A stretch of 64,000 nt of DNA from Mucilaginibacter hurinus (GCF_003324525.1 NZ_QGDC01000001.1:372001-436000), one strand, 5' to 3'. Positions 37,801 to 46,578 are shown, counted from the stretch's first letter. The notes: generated by a model not told the origin, from the letters alone. Made by a program: numbers and translations.

Positions 37801-38037
37801 CTACAAAGTATTATAGAAAATTACAAAGGTAACGATGATATACTGCCCGAAGCCAAAGCAAAACTTGCAAAATTAAACGGCAGCAAAGTTACCCAGGCAC
37901 CGGCGGTGGCTGAACCGCAGCAACAACCTGCGGCCGAAGAAGCGACTAAAGATGAAACTACACCTGCCGAAGCGCCCAGTGAGGAAACTGCCGCTCCGGA
38001 AGAAACAAAACCAGAAACACAGGATAACAAAGAATAA
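34858..38037 (+). CDS. Large periplasmic TPR-repeat protein
   Basis: About 1059 residues. Signal peptide MIKLKYILLPAAVLLAST, cleaved near SQAQQ. The mature part is built of many tetratricopeptide-type repeats (for example AYFQVGKSYFKQGKYVEALQ, ALYKTGNYQKASTELKKL, ASYFAKANYPQAVSYYS), then a Pro/Glu/Thr-rich acidic tail of about 50 residues. The frame extends to TTG 34810, but ATG 34858 starts the signal. Upstream TTG-N20-CATCTTTG (34790-34820) may be the promoter. First gene of the barrel/SPOR/ExbBD/TonB cluster, 8 bases before the barrel gene; probably a scaffold. YbgF-like coordination is one possibility. Confidence 0.9.
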   Translation: MIKLKYILLPAAVLLASTSQAQQNPSFHIYKTYHTALDLLDKGKYVAAAEQFRQVEDAKLKTSAQAKFESELSLIKENSYYYEAVCALESGSDDAESLFQKFIKEHPENPLTKLAYFQVGKSYFKQGKYVEALQWFNKVEDGELSGRNHTEYKFRKGYAYFVTGDYTNAQKQFAEVKNKRSPFTEDATYYFAYISYLNKDYQLALANFEKLKNSKKYEASYPYYITAVYFLDKRYDDVLNYAIPIINNTKQQHETEMLRIIGASYFAKANYPQAVSYYSRFQDQDKGKTENTQDSYQIGYALYKTGNYQKASTELKKLVGQNDIYSQSGNYTLGDVFLKLNNKQSARNAYLTASRLGFDKQIQEDALFNYAKLSYELDFNTQALEATRTYLKNYPNSPRTDDAKILLGEALLNSRNYKEAVEILEPIPNKSISAQTAYQKVTYFRGLEFYNERAFENAIGIFLRSLNSPIDRRTEALTLYWMAEAMYEVRKYNESVETFEKFLAHPEAKETSVSNYANYALAYAAFGGEQYSKAARYFERFLQGPEKDQSTVNDAITRVADSYFVMKSYGKAMEYYNRIIAQRSPGEDYALFQRGVIQGLQGAHDTKIATLNDVLAKFPNSDYADDASFEIAYTYFLKNDGDRAKTDLQAMIQKYPRSSYVPRALVTMGLIDYNAHRDDQAVESFKRVIQDYSSTDEARQALKQTEKIYTDKGDAQTFINYAGTTSIGNYTTAEQESIMITAANNLYLRSDWQGTVGAVNAYLDKFPTKQIYAKQARFIRAQALVNVGRWQEAVVDYNYILNDWTSAYTEKSLIAMAKLYMSQKKYNDAVVFLKRLETNSEYKADYTFAINNLLVSYDQMEMPDDVLKYVALVRQNEKSAQEDKFKTGLFAGKAHLQLGDTTAAVNEFDYTVANTKTIAAAEAKYNIARIEYLRGKYKASQKTCFDLAKELPNYDYWVAKTFILLADNYTALKDDFQAKATLQSIIENYKGNDDILPEAKAKLAKLNGSKVTQAPAVAEPQQQPAAEEATKDETTPAEAPSEETAAPEETKPETQDNKE

Positions 38038-38045
38038 TAAAAGCA

Positions 38046-39830
38046 ATGAAATTCAGATACACCTACATATTGGTTACCATATTGATGGCATTTTACTTTG
38101 TTCCTGTTAACGGCCAGGTGAAAAACAAAAAAGCAGCGCCTAAGAAAGCCGTGCCTGTATCGCAATCAACGGCTAAAAAGCTTGGCGACGCAGCCGCCCA
38201 AATAACGCAGGACACATCAAAAAAATCCAATACCAAAACTGAAGGCAGCAGCCTGTCAGAAGAAATTATTGTAACAACCCAATACAAGCCCGTTTTAGCT
38301 GATGCGGTTAAAATACGCCGCAATCCGGACTTAGAGGATAAAACACCTTACAAAGCACCGCTAAGCTATACTACTTTAGATAAAAGGCTTCAGAAAGACA
38401 ATGAAATTCAGCAGCTTGAAGCCATGAAAAGGCCTGCCGAACGCGATTCGGTACCTACAAATAATTATGCCAGAGCAGGTGTAGGCAACCTGAAAACCAC
38501 TTTTGTTGAGGGATACTTTGGCAATGGAAAGGATGAAGCGCTGCAAGTTGGAGGCTATGTAAAACACTTTGCCCAAAGCGGAACCATGTTTGAAAAGCAA
38601 AACGAGAGCAGGAATGAGATAGGCGTATTTGGCAAAAGCATTATGGCCGAGAATACATTGAGCGGACGTATTGACTATCGCAGGCGCGGAACATATTTTT
38701 ATGGTTTTAACACTGATGTAGCCACGCCTCCTGTATTTGACCCGCAAAAACAGACACTAAGTACTATAAGCGCGGAAGGCGAAATAGCTAAAAACTATCG
38801 CGACGTTGAAAACGATTTTACCTATGCTTTAAAATTTAAAGGATATGTATTTAGCAATGCTTACCAGGCAAGAGAAAATAATGTAGTGCTTACCGGTTTC
38901 CTGAACAAAACCGTTAAGCAATTTTATGCAGGTATGGCGGCCTCGCTTGATCTTGGCACCCAAAAAGATAGTCTGTATTCATACAATAACAGCTTGATAC
39001 GGCTAAACCCCTATTTAAAATTACAGGGCGACCGGTATAAAATTGATGCAGGCGTTAACATTGTGAAAGAATTTGGTTTTGGTAACCGGTTCTTTATTTT
39101 CCCGGCTGCTAAGCTTGAGTTCCAGGTGGTGCCTAAGTATATACGCTTGTTTGCCGAAGCCAAAGGCGACGTAAACAAAGCTTCTATACGCGACTTCTCA
39201 GAAACAAATCCTTTCATTGGCGAAAATATAGCTATCAAGAACTCGGTTGAGCGGCTAGCTATCAGTGTAGGTTTAAAAGGTACGCTGGCGCCAGGCCTTG
39301 GCTTTAAGGCGACAGTATTCCGCAACAATGTTAAAAACATGGCTATGTTTGTTAACGGCTTCGCGTCTGATTCTGCCGGCAACAATAAGTTTGGGGTTAT
39401 CTATGATGATGGCGATACACGGGTAAGCGGGTTCAACGGCGAACTTGATTTTAAAGCGGGCGACGACCTTAATATATTCGGACGTGTTGAATTCAGGGAT
39501 TATCAAACTTCTACTGAAGAGCAAGCCTGGAACCTGCCCAAATTTAAACTTACCGCAGGGGCAATTATCCGGATAAGCAATAAAGTAAATATTAATGGCT
39601 CATTATTATTCAGGGGCGATACAAAAGACCGGTTTATAATTCAAAATGAAGTGCAACCGGTAGCCATTAAATCTATAGTTGACTTAAATGGAGGAGTTGA
39701 ATATAAGATAACTAAACAATTATCAATATTTGCGCAGGTGAATAACATCCTCAACAACTCAAACGCAACCTGGCTGTATTACAACAACTACGGATTTAAT
39801 ATATTTGGCGGCGTTGGCTATGCCTTTTAA
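38046..39830 (+). CDS. TonB-dependent-receptor-like outer-membrane barrel without plug
   Basis: 594 residues with a signal peptide (about 1-24, ending NGQ). A basic/Ala-rich linker leads to LSEEIIVTTQYKPVLADA, which looks like a TonB box, but no plug domain follows: after about 120 residues the protein is continuous barrel strands (VEGYFGNGKDEALQVGGYV onward), ending with the aromatic GGVGYAF. Length suits a 14-22 strand barrel. It lies 8 bases after the TPR gene and upstream of SPOR, ExbB, ExbD and TonB genes, so it may be the outer-membrane partner of that motor. Cargo unknown. Confidence 0.82.
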   Translation: MKFRYTYILVTILMAFYFVPVNGQVKNKKAAPKKAVPVSQSTAKKLGDAAAQITQDTSKKSNTKTEGSSLSEEIIVTTQYKPVLADAVKIRRNPDLEDKTPYKAPLSYTTLDKRLQKDNEIQQLEAMKRPAERDSVPTNNYARAGVGNLKTTFVEGYFGNGKDEALQVGGYVKHFAQSGTMFEKQNESRNEIGVFGKSIMAENTLSGRIDYRRRGTYFYGFNTDVATPPVFDPQKQTLSTISAEGEIAKNYRDVENDFTYALKFKGYVFSNAYQARENNVVLTGFLNKTVKQFYAGMAASLDLGTQKDSLYSYNNSLIRLNPYLKLQGDRYKIDAGVNIVKEFGFGNRFFIFPAAKLEFQVVPKYIRLFAEAKGDVNKASIRDFSETNPFIGENIAIKNSVERLAISVGLKGTLAPGLGFKATVFRNNVKNMAMFVNGFASDSAGNNKFGVIYDDGDTRVSGFNGELDFKAGDDLNIFGRVEFRDYQTSTEEQAWNLPKFKLTAGAIIRISNKVNINGSLLFRGDTKDRFIIQNEVQPVAIKSIVDLNGGVEYKITKQLSIFAQVNNILNNSNATWLYYNNYGFNIFGGVGYAF

Positions 39831-39869
39831 GTTTTTTGAAATTTTATAATTAAACGTACTTTTACGGGG

Positions 39870-41024
39870 ATGGATTTATCCTATTACTTAAGCGAAATAC
39901 TGGAACAGCGGGGTGAGGTTAATGTACCGGGGTTAGGCCGTTTTGCTAAAGTACGCGTTGCCGGTTATTTTAATGAGGCAGAAGAAAAATTTTATCCTCC
40001 GCGTAACGAAGTACAATTTAATACAAAGGCTGTTGATGTTAACGACGATACCCTTGCGAATTATATTGCCGGAAAAAAAGACATATCACCAACCTCAGCA
40101 AAATTTTTTGTATCCCAGTATGTTACTACAGTGCTGCAGGATGCTGCAATAAAAGAAGTGCAGGTGGGTGAGCTTGGGTGGCTTGGTAACGACGGCTTAG
40201 CTCTTGCATTCCGATCAAAAATTGCCGATCCTGCATATTTCGGGCTGCCGGTTGTGGAGGTGCATAAGGTTGACAAACTACCCATTGAGCCCGAACCGAT
40301 TCCGGAGCTATCTATGACTATCGCATCGGAGAATAAGCCTGAGCCTTCGTCTGAGATAACCGAGATACATGTGCAAAATGATACGTTTGAAGAGGAAGAA
40401 GCAGATGAAGAAAAACGCGGCTTAAATGTTAAATTGATAGCCATGATAATTGCCGGTATAATTGTGCTGGCTACCGTTGGGTTATATATATATGACCCAT
40501 CTATATTTGGCAACCAGCAAAAAAGAAAACCGCTGGTACCTATAACTTCCACATCGTCACCTGCAATTGCCGACACAACGACCAACTTAAATACAACTAC
40601 AGACACGGCTGCAAATGCTGCGCCGGCGATGACGGATACAGCTAAAAACAGTGCAACGCAGAACCAGGTAAACCAGCCTGCCGTGCCGCAGGTGCCGCTT
40701 GATCTTGACGCGCCTACCCAAAAAATTGTAATTGACCAGGCAGTAAAGGCTGCTACCGCTCAAAATACCGACGAACTACCATGGCAATCAACATGGGCTA
40801 TTATTGGGGGGACTTTTTCAAAACAGGAACAGGCCGAAGATGCTGCGGACGAGTTTAAGGCGCGCAGCATTGACGCCCAGGTTATAGGCGACAAAAAAGG
40901 CCGGAAGAAATTTGTAGTTATCGGCACTTATCCTTCACAAACCGAGGCTGCAAATGCACTTAAAGAGTTGAAAAAATCCCGAAAGACCCGGAAAGACATT
41001 TACATAAAAGAATTTAAAAAATAA
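39870..41024 (+). CDS. HU-CCDC81 / transmembrane / SPOR domain protein
   Basis: 384 residues. Two N-terminal domains (about 1-60 with DLSYYLSEILEQRGEVNVPGLG, and 65-125) match the bacterial HU-CCDC81 pair. One transmembrane helix is at about 188-207 (MIIAGIIVLATVGLYIYD), preceded by an acidic stretch; then a low-complexity Thr/Asn/Ala linker and a C-terminal SPOR domain (about 305-384, WAIIGGTFSKQEQAEDAA). SPOR binds denuded septal peptidoglycan, so the protein links a cytoplasmic HU-like part to the wall. Its stop lies 2 bases before exbB. Confidence 0.9.
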   Translation: MDLSYYLSEILEQRGEVNVPGLGRFAKVRVAGYFNEAEEKFYPPRNEVQFNTKAVDVNDDTLANYIAGKKDISPTSAKFFVSQYVTTVLQDAAIKEVQVGELGWLGNDGLALAFRSKIADPAYFGLPVVEVHKVDKLPIEPEPIPELSMTIASENKPEPSSEITEIHVQNDTFEEEEADEEKRGLNVKLIAMIIAGIIVLATVGLYIYDPSIFGNQQKRKPLVPITSTSSPAIADTTTNLNTTTDTAANAAPAMTDTAKNSATQNQVNQPAVPQVPLDLDAPTQKIVIDQAVKAATAQNTDELPWQSTWAIIGGTFSKQEQAEDAADEFKARSIDAQVIGDKKGRKKFVVIGTYPSQTEAANALKELKKSRKTRKDIYIKEFKK

Positions 41025-41026
41025 TA

Positions 41027-41734
41027 ATGACACTATTACTGCAAATAACGGATACAATAATTGATACGGCAACCGCGGCGGCCCAGCAACTACCTGTAGC
41101 AGGTGAACCTATAGAAGAGTTACGATTTGGCGACTTACTTTTAAAAGGTGGCTGGGTAATGATACCCATTGGCATACTGGCTATATTAGGGCTGGTGATA
41201 TTTTTTGAACGTTTTTTCACTATCCGCAAAGCATCTAAGGATGAATCAAGCCTGATGACGCAGGTGAGGGCAAGTATTATGTCGGGCAATTTGCAATCGG
41301 CTGTGGCTATATGCCGCAACAGTAACTCGCCACTTGGCCGTATGCTGCAAAAAGGGTTATTACGCATAGGCAGACCTATAAAAGATATAGAGGGCGCTAT
41401 AGAAAACGTTGGTAAGCTTGAAGTTGCCAAACTGGAAAAAAACATTGGCATCATTGGTATCGTAGCCGGCATAGCCCCAATGTTTGGTTTCCTGGGTACC
41501 ATAGCCGGGGTAATACAAATTTTCTATAATATCTCTAAAACCGATAACATCAGCATGGGCGCCATATCCGGCGGTTTATACGTAAAAATGGTTACCTCGG
41601 CAGCAGGTTTATTTGTAGGTATTGTGGCCTACATATGCTATAACGTACTCAACATGATGGTTGATAAAGTGATTTTAAAGCTTGAAACCGACGCTATTGA
41701 ATTTATTGACCTGTTAGAAGAGCCAAGCAAATGA
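41027..41734 (+). CDS. exbB: ExbB/TolQ-family proton channel subunit
   Basis: 235 residues, inner membrane. Three hydrophobic helices: GWVMIPIGILAILGLVIFF, IGIVAGIAPMFGFLGTIAGV and AAGLFVGIVAYICYNVL, with the conserved PMFGFLGTIAG motif. With ExbD it forms the proton-driven motor that energises TonB. The next gene overlaps by 4 bases; the SPOR gene ends 2 bases upstream. Confidence 0.95.
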   Translation: MTLLLQITDTIIDTATAAAQQLPVAGEPIEELRFGDLLLKGGWVMIPIGILAILGLVIFFERFFTIRKASKDESSLMTQVRASIMSGNLQSAVAICRNSNSPLGRMLQKGLLRIGRPIKDIEGAIENVGKLEVAKLEKNIGIIGIVAGIAPMFGFLGTIAGVIQIFYNISKTDNISMGAISGGLYVKMVTSAAGLFVGIVAYICYNVLNMMVDKVILKLETDAIEFIDLLEEPSK

Positions 41735-42132
41735 ATTTAAGAAAAAGGCACAGGAATTCTTCGGCAGAGGTACATACCTCCGCGCTGAATGATATTATGT
41801 TCTTCCTGCTCTTGTTTTTCCTGATAGCATCAACAGTTACTAATCCTAACGTTATAAAACTCATGCTGCCGAAATCAGCATCCGGGCAGTCGGTATCAAA
41901 AAAAACTATCACGGTATCAGTAACCAAGGATCTGCGGTACTACGTGGATAAAAAGGAAGTAGCCATAGAAGCGCTTGAAACTACCTTAAAAAGCTACAAA
42001 AGTTTGGCAACAGAATTGACCATTGTTTTATATGTAGACCGCACCGTGGCTATACAGGACGTGGTACAAATAATGGATATAGCACAAAAACTGAATATTA
42101 AGCTAGTACTGGCAACGGAACCTAAAGGTTAA
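41731..42132 (+). CDS. exbD: ExbD/TolR-family motor subunit
   Basis: 133 residues: short cytoplasmic N terminus, one transmembrane helix (IMFFLLLFFLIASTV) preceded by the critical proton-binding Asp (D21 in ALNDIMFF), then a periplasmic domain (ITVSVTKDLRYYVDKKEV onward). Start overlaps the exbB stop, so translation is coupled. Confidence 0.95.
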   Translation: MNLRKRHRNSSAEVHTSALNDIMFFLLLFFLIASTVTNPNVIKLMLPKSASGQSVSKKTITVSVTKDLRYYVDKKEVAIEALETTLKSYKSLATELTIVLYVDRTVAIQDVVQIMDIAQKLNIKLVLATEPKG

Positions 42133-42133
42133 T

Positions 42134-42221
42134 GATTAGAGACTTGAGATTAGAGACTTGAGATTAGAGATTAGTTAAACCTATTACAAAATTCGAAATC
42201 GAACATTCCGAAATTCGAAAT
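42134..42221 (+). repeat. Short tandem and inverted repeats between exbD and tonB
   Basis: A 14-base unit GATTAGAGACTTGA is repeated two and a half times at 42134-42170, followed by AATTCGAAAT-type copies (42190-42221, also an inverted repeat). The block spans most of the 93-base gap before tonB and is not coding. It may be a small intergenic repeat of this lineage. Confidence 0.6.
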
Positions 42222-42225
42222 AAAA

Positions 42226-43038
42226 ATGGATTACCGCGAAGAAAATAACTACCCCAAGGCCTTTGCCGCCACCGGTTTAATATTAGCCGTGGTGATGGCT
42301 TTGAGCTATTTTATTGTTTTTAGCACCTTACCCAGGGTAGAAGAAGGCACCGGCGGCATACTTGTTAATTACGGTACTGTTGACGAAGGTATGGGCGATA
42401 ATTATACCAGCACTGAAGAGCCATCTGTTGCTGAAAATGCCAATCAAAGTAAACCGGACAAGGTGACCCCCAACCCGCCAACTAATGAACCGGTACAAGC
42501 CGATAACAGCAATAAACAAGTAGTTACCCAAGACAACGAGGATGCACCTGAAGTGACTGCGAACACTAAAACACCGAGCGCTACAGTTGCCACTACGCCT
42601 AATAAAACGCCGGCAAAACCTACCGTAAACCAGAACGCGCTGTACAAAGGCGCTACTAACCCGGGTACAGGCTCTGGCGATGGTACCGGCAGCACACCGG
42701 GTAACCAGGGGAAAACTACCGGCACAACCCTTACCGACAATTATGACGGAACAGGGTCTGGTAATGGGGGTAACGCCCTTAGTGCACGTAATTTTGTACG
42801 GGCCCCTGCTAAGCCTGAGGTTAATAAACGTTATGATGGTAAAGTAGTGGTCGAGTTTAGAATAGATAGAAACGGTAACGTTACCTATGCCAGGGCGGGC
42901 GCCAGGGGCACTACCATAGTTGATGCGGATTTACTTGACAAATGCGAGGAAGCTGTGCTACGTGCCAAGGTAAGCCCATCAGCAGGTGCAAGCGACGAAC
43001 AGACTTACGTACAGACTTTCGTATTTAAATCGAAATAA
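42226..43038 (+). CDS. TonB-family energy transducer
   Basis: 270 residues. One N-terminal transmembrane helix (about 14-35, TGLILAVVMALSYFIVF), a long Pro/Thr/Asn/Gly-rich periplasmic linker (about 60-190) and a C-terminal TonB-type domain (KVVVEFRIDRNGNVTYA onward with AVLRAKVSPSAG). Links the ExbB/ExbD motor to the outer membrane, probably to the barrel protein encoded upstream. The 93-base gap before it carries repeats, so it may be partly independent of exbD. Confidence 0.93.
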   Translation: MDYREENNYPKAFAATGLILAVVMALSYFIVFSTLPRVEEGTGGILVNYGTVDEGMGDNYTSTEEPSVAENANQSKPDKVTPNPPTNEPVQADNSNKQVVTQDNEDAPEVTANTKTPSATVATTPNKTPAKPTVNQNALYKGATNPGTGSGDGTGSTPGNQGKTTGTTLTDNYDGTGSGNGGNALSARNFVRAPAKPEVNKRYDGKVVVEFRIDRNGNVTYARAGARGTTIVDADLLDKCEEAVLRAKVSPSAGASDEQTYVQTFVFKSK

Positions 43039-43112
43039 CTTAAATAACATCGGTTCTATATCAATCTTTCCGCAAACAGGAAAATACGATATTGAACGCT
43101 TGATAATGGTCT

Positions 43113-44435
43113 ATGGACTATAAATCTACCCTTGACTATCTTTACACGCAACTGCCGGTGTTTACCCGTGTTGGCAGCGTGGCATTGAAAAACAATCTTG
43201 ATAATACAATTGCCTTGTGCGCTTTGCTGGATAACCCGCAGCATAAATTTAAAAGCGTACATGTAGCCGGCACCAATGGTAAAGGCTCATCGTCGCATAT
43301 GCTGGCGGCCATAATGCAAACAGCGGGCTATAAAACAGGTTTATATACTTCGCCGCACCTAAAAGATTTTAGGGAGCGCATACGGGTAAATGGTCTGATG
43401 ATACCGGAACAAACCGTTATTGATTTCGTGGCTCGTCACCAACAGGTATTTCTTACTATTGAGCCATCATTTTTTGAGATGACGGTAGCGCTGGCATTTG
43501 ACGTATTTGCTAAGGAAAAGGTGGATATAGCCATCATCGAAGTAGGACTGGGAGGCAAGCTGGATTCTACCAACGTTATTTCTCCCCTGCTATCGTTGAT
43601 TACCAATATTGGTTGGGACCATACCGCCATACTCGGCAATACCTTACCTGAAATCGCAAATGAAAAAGCGGGCATCATCAAACCAAATACACCGGTTGTT
43701 GTCAGCGAGCTACAAGTTGAAGTAGCCGGAGTGTTTATCAACAAAGCAAGGGAGCAAAATGCACCCATAACTTTTGCGGACGAAGAATGGGAAATAGAAG
43801 AGCTGATTGCTCATAGTTCATGGCTGATAAATGATGACCTTACAACAAATGTCCCTGTAAAGAATATAATGGCCAGGCACATACCAGGTGGAGCCACGCT
43901 GCCCTTACAAACTGATTTGACGGGCAGCTATCAGCTTAAAAATATAAAGGGTGTATTAAGTACCGTAAAAAAATTGCTCGATCTGGGCTACGTTATTACT
44001 GATAAGCATATCCAAACCGCGCTGCAGCAGGTAAAAAAACTCACAGGACTGCGTGGGCGGTGGGACGTACTGAATAATTTTCCTTTAACAATCTGCGACA
44101 CCGGTCATAATCCCGATGGCATAGAAGAAGTGTTAAAAAATATAGCACTGGTGAAATTTGACCGGCTGCATTTTGTGATAGGTATGGTAAACGACAAGGA
44201 CGTTAGCAAGGTTTTAGCATTACTACCCACTGATGCCTTTTATTACTTTTGTAAGCCTGACATACCACGTGGCTTAAATGTGGAAAGCTTGAAGCTGCAA
44301 GCCGAAAGTTTTGGCTTAAGCGGCGAAGCTTATCCATCCGTAAAAGCGGCATTACATGCGGCACAAAACAACGCAGCAGGCAGTGACCTGGTTTTTGTAG
44401 GCGGCAGCACCTTTGTAGTTGCCGAGGTAGTATAA
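43113..44435 (+). CDS. folC: Folylpolyglutamate/dihydrofolate synthase
   Basis: 440 residues; adds glutamate to folates and may act as dihydrofolate synthase. The Mur-ligase-type fold is shown by HVAGTNGKGSSSHML (P-loop), GLYTSPHLKDFRERI (folate loop), IEVGLGGKLDSTNV and ITNIGWDHTAILG. A late ICDTGHNPDGIEE is also characteristic. The gene follows tonB in the same direction with a 74-base gap; the association with envelope genes is probably only positional. Confidence 0.96.
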   Translation: MDYKSTLDYLYTQLPVFTRVGSVALKNNLDNTIALCALLDNPQHKFKSVHVAGTNGKGSSSHMLAAIMQTAGYKTGLYTSPHLKDFRERIRVNGLMIPEQTVIDFVARHQQVFLTIEPSFFEMTVALAFDVFAKEKVDIAIIEVGLGGKLDSTNVISPLLSLITNIGWDHTAILGNTLPEIANEKAGIIKPNTPVVVSELQVEVAGVFINKAREQNAPITFADEEWEIEELIAHSSWLINDDLTTNVPVKNIMARHIPGGATLPLQTDLTGSYQLKNIKGVLSTVKKLLDLGYVITDKHIQTALQQVKKLTGLRGRWDVLNNFPLTICDTGHNPDGIEEVLKNIALVKFDRLHFVIGMVNDKDVSKVLALLPTDAFYYFCKPDIPRGLNVESLKLQAESFGLSGEAYPSVKAALHAAQNNAAGSDLVFVGGSTFVVAEVV

Positions 44436-44556
44436 TCCTGCCATATTAAGGCCCTCACTTAGTAGCGAATCACATGATGTACAATAGATTCGTCGTTGGC
44501 GATATAATGACGCGGGAAAACTATATTTTTACGGTCAACAGAAGCTAATTTACCAA

Positions 44557-45546
44557 ATGACATATCAACCATTATCAAACCGGTACCAAAACATGCAATA
44601 CCGTCGCTGCGGACGAAGTGGCATAAAACTTTCCGCAATTTCATTGGGCCTATGGCACAACTTCGGGCATGTGGACGTATATGACACGTACCAAAAAACC
44701 TTGCGGCTGGCATTTGACAGTGGAATTACCCATTTCGACCTGGCCAATAACTACGGCCCGCCTCCAGGGTCGGCCGAGGAAAATTTCGGACGGATATTAA
44801 AAGAAGACTTTTTTAATTACCGCGATGAACTCATTATATCCACCAAAGCCGGGTATACGATGTGGGATGGGCCGTACGGCGACTGGGGCTCAAAAAAATA
44901 CCTTGTAGCCAGTCTTGATCAAAGCCTAAAGCGGATGGGACTGGATTACGTTGATATATTTTACCACCATCGCCCTGATCCGGAAACGCCGCTGGAAGAA
45001 ACGATGCAGGCGCTGGACCTTATTGTGCGCCAGGGTAAAGCCCTATACGCCGGCATTTCCAATTATCCTGCCGCGGAAGCAGAAAAAGCTATACATATAT
45101 TAAAACAATTGGGCACACCGTGCCTGATACATCAACCTAAGTATTCTATGTTTGTACGCGATCCGGAAGCCGGCCTGCTCGACGTGCTTGCCAGGGAAGG
45201 TGTAGGATGTATACCATTTTCGCCACTAGCCCAAGGGCTCCTTACTAACAAATACCTCCACGGTATACCGGAAGATTCAAGGGCAGCAAGGTCGACAGGC
45301 TTTTTGCAGAAAGACCAGGTAACGCCACAAAGAATTGAGCAAATAACTAACCTGAATAAACTGGCCATACAACGCGGACAGTCGCTTGCCCAAATGGCGC
45401 TCGCCTGGCTGTTGAAAGACGATCGGGTTACCTCTGTACTTATTGGCGCGAGCAGGCCTGATCAACTGGCAGATTCCTTAAAGGCGCTTGATAATATTAA
45501 ATTTTCATCAGAGGAATTAGCCAGCATCGAAGACATCCTGAAGTAA
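44557..45546 (+). CDS. Aldo/keto reductase (YghZ-like)
   Basis: 329 residues of the AKR family closest to L-glyceraldehyde 3-phosphate reductase YghZ. Visible features: ISLGLWHNFG, HFDLANNYGPPPGSAEENFGR (Tyr, Asp), IISTKAGY (Lys), DIFYHHRPDPETP (His), YAGISNY and the late VTSVLIGASRPDQL. The active tetrad is intact. ATG 44557 sets the first strand. A TATTTTTA box is seen about 30 bases upstream. The next oxidoreductase gene starts 40 bases after it. Confidence 0.93.
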   Translation: MTYQPLSNRYQNMQYRRCGRSGIKLSAISLGLWHNFGHVDVYDTYQKTLRLAFDSGITHFDLANNYGPPPGSAEENFGRILKEDFFNYRDELIISTKAGYTMWDGPYGDWGSKKYLVASLDQSLKRMGLDYVDIFYHHRPDPETPLEETMQALDLIVRQGKALYAGISNYPAAEAEKAIHILKQLGTPCLIHQPKYSMFVRDPEAGLLDVLAREGVGCIPFSPLAQGLLTNKYLHGIPEDSRAARSTGFLQKDQVTPQRIEQITNLNKLAIQRGQSLAQMALAWLLKDDRVTSVLIGASRPDQLADSLKALDNIKFSSEELASIEDILK

Positions 45547-45586
45547 TTTCTATAACGGAACAAAGTATGCAACGGGGAGTATCACA

Positions 45587-46567
45587 ATGCAAATAAACTG
45601 GGGAATAATTGGCTGCGGAGACGTAACCGAAAAAAAGAGCGGTCCCGCTTTTAACAAGGTGCCAAACAGCCGCCTTGTGGCGGTAATGCGCCGTGATGGA
45701 GAGAAAGCTGCTGATTACGCCCGCCGCCACAGCGTGGGTAAATGGTATGGCGATTCAGATGCAATGCTCAACGACCCTGATATAAACGCTGTTTATATTG
45801 CAACTCCCCCGGCCTTTCATCTTCCTTATGCCCTGGCAGCGTTAAAAATAGGGCTGCACGTTTATGTAGAAAAGCCGGTGACGTTAAACGCAGATGAAGC
45901 CGGGCAAATGGCTGCCGCCGCAAAAATTAGTAAAGCAAAGCTCACAGTTGCACATTACAGGCGCGCTGTACCGCTGTTTATCAAAATCAAAGAACTACTT
46001 GATAATAATAGTATCGGCGAGGTACGCACTGTACAAATGAGGCTTTGGCAATCGCGTAAGGCACCATTGGTTGCAGGGACCGAGAGCAACTGGCGCGTAC
46101 AGCCGCATCTATCCGGCGGGGGATATTTTCATGATTTGGCGCCGCATCAACTTGACCTAATGCTATATTACTTCGGTGAGCCGGAAAAATATCACGGATT
46201 TTCGCTTAATCAAGCGAAGCTAACCCCTGCGGATGATAATGTTAACGGCCAGATATTGTTTAAAAGCGGAATCACCTTTAATGGATCATGGTGCTTTAAT
46301 GTAGGCGAAAACGAGCAGGATGACAAGTGCGAGATAGTGGGAACAAAAGGCAAAATCACTTTTGCGGTATTTGGAAATTACATCAGGCTGAATGATGAGC
46401 TGATAGAATTTACCCACCCTGAACACATACAACAGCCGATGATAGAACAGGTTGTGCGCTATTTTAACGACGAACGGAATAACCCCTGCAGCGCCGAAGA
46501 AGCTGTTACACTAATGGAAATAATGGATGCATTTACAAATAACCCAAATAAGTTTAACAGCATCTAA
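45587..46567 (+). CDS. Gfo/Idh/MocA family oxidoreductase
   Basis: 326 residues. Rossmann motif WGIIGCGDVTEKKSG at the N terminus, IATPPAFH, and the catalytic-site strand HVYVEKPVTLN (EKP) typical of the family; the C-terminal domain includes GGGYFHDLAPHQLDLML. Substrate unknown, probably a sugar or its derivative. Likely co-transcribed with the upstream aldo/keto reductase. Ends 11 bases from the convergent DUF6496 gene. Confidence 0.93.
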   Translation: MQINWGIIGCGDVTEKKSGPAFNKVPNSRLVAVMRRDGEKAADYARRHSVGKWYGDSDAMLNDPDINAVYIATPPAFHLPYALAALKIGLHVYVEKPVTLNADEAGQMAAAAKISKAKLTVAHYRRAVPLFIKIKELLDNNSIGEVRTVQMRLWQSRKAPLVAGTESNWRVQPHLSGGGYFHDLAPHQLDLMLYYFGEPEKYHGFSLNQAKLTPADDNVNGQILFKSGITFNGSWCFNVGENEQDDKCEIVGTKGKITFAVFGNYIRLNDELIEFTHPEHIQQPMIEQVVRYFNDERNNPCSAEEAVTLMEIMDAFTNNPNKFNSI

Positions 46568-46578
46568 GTGCTATCCTG

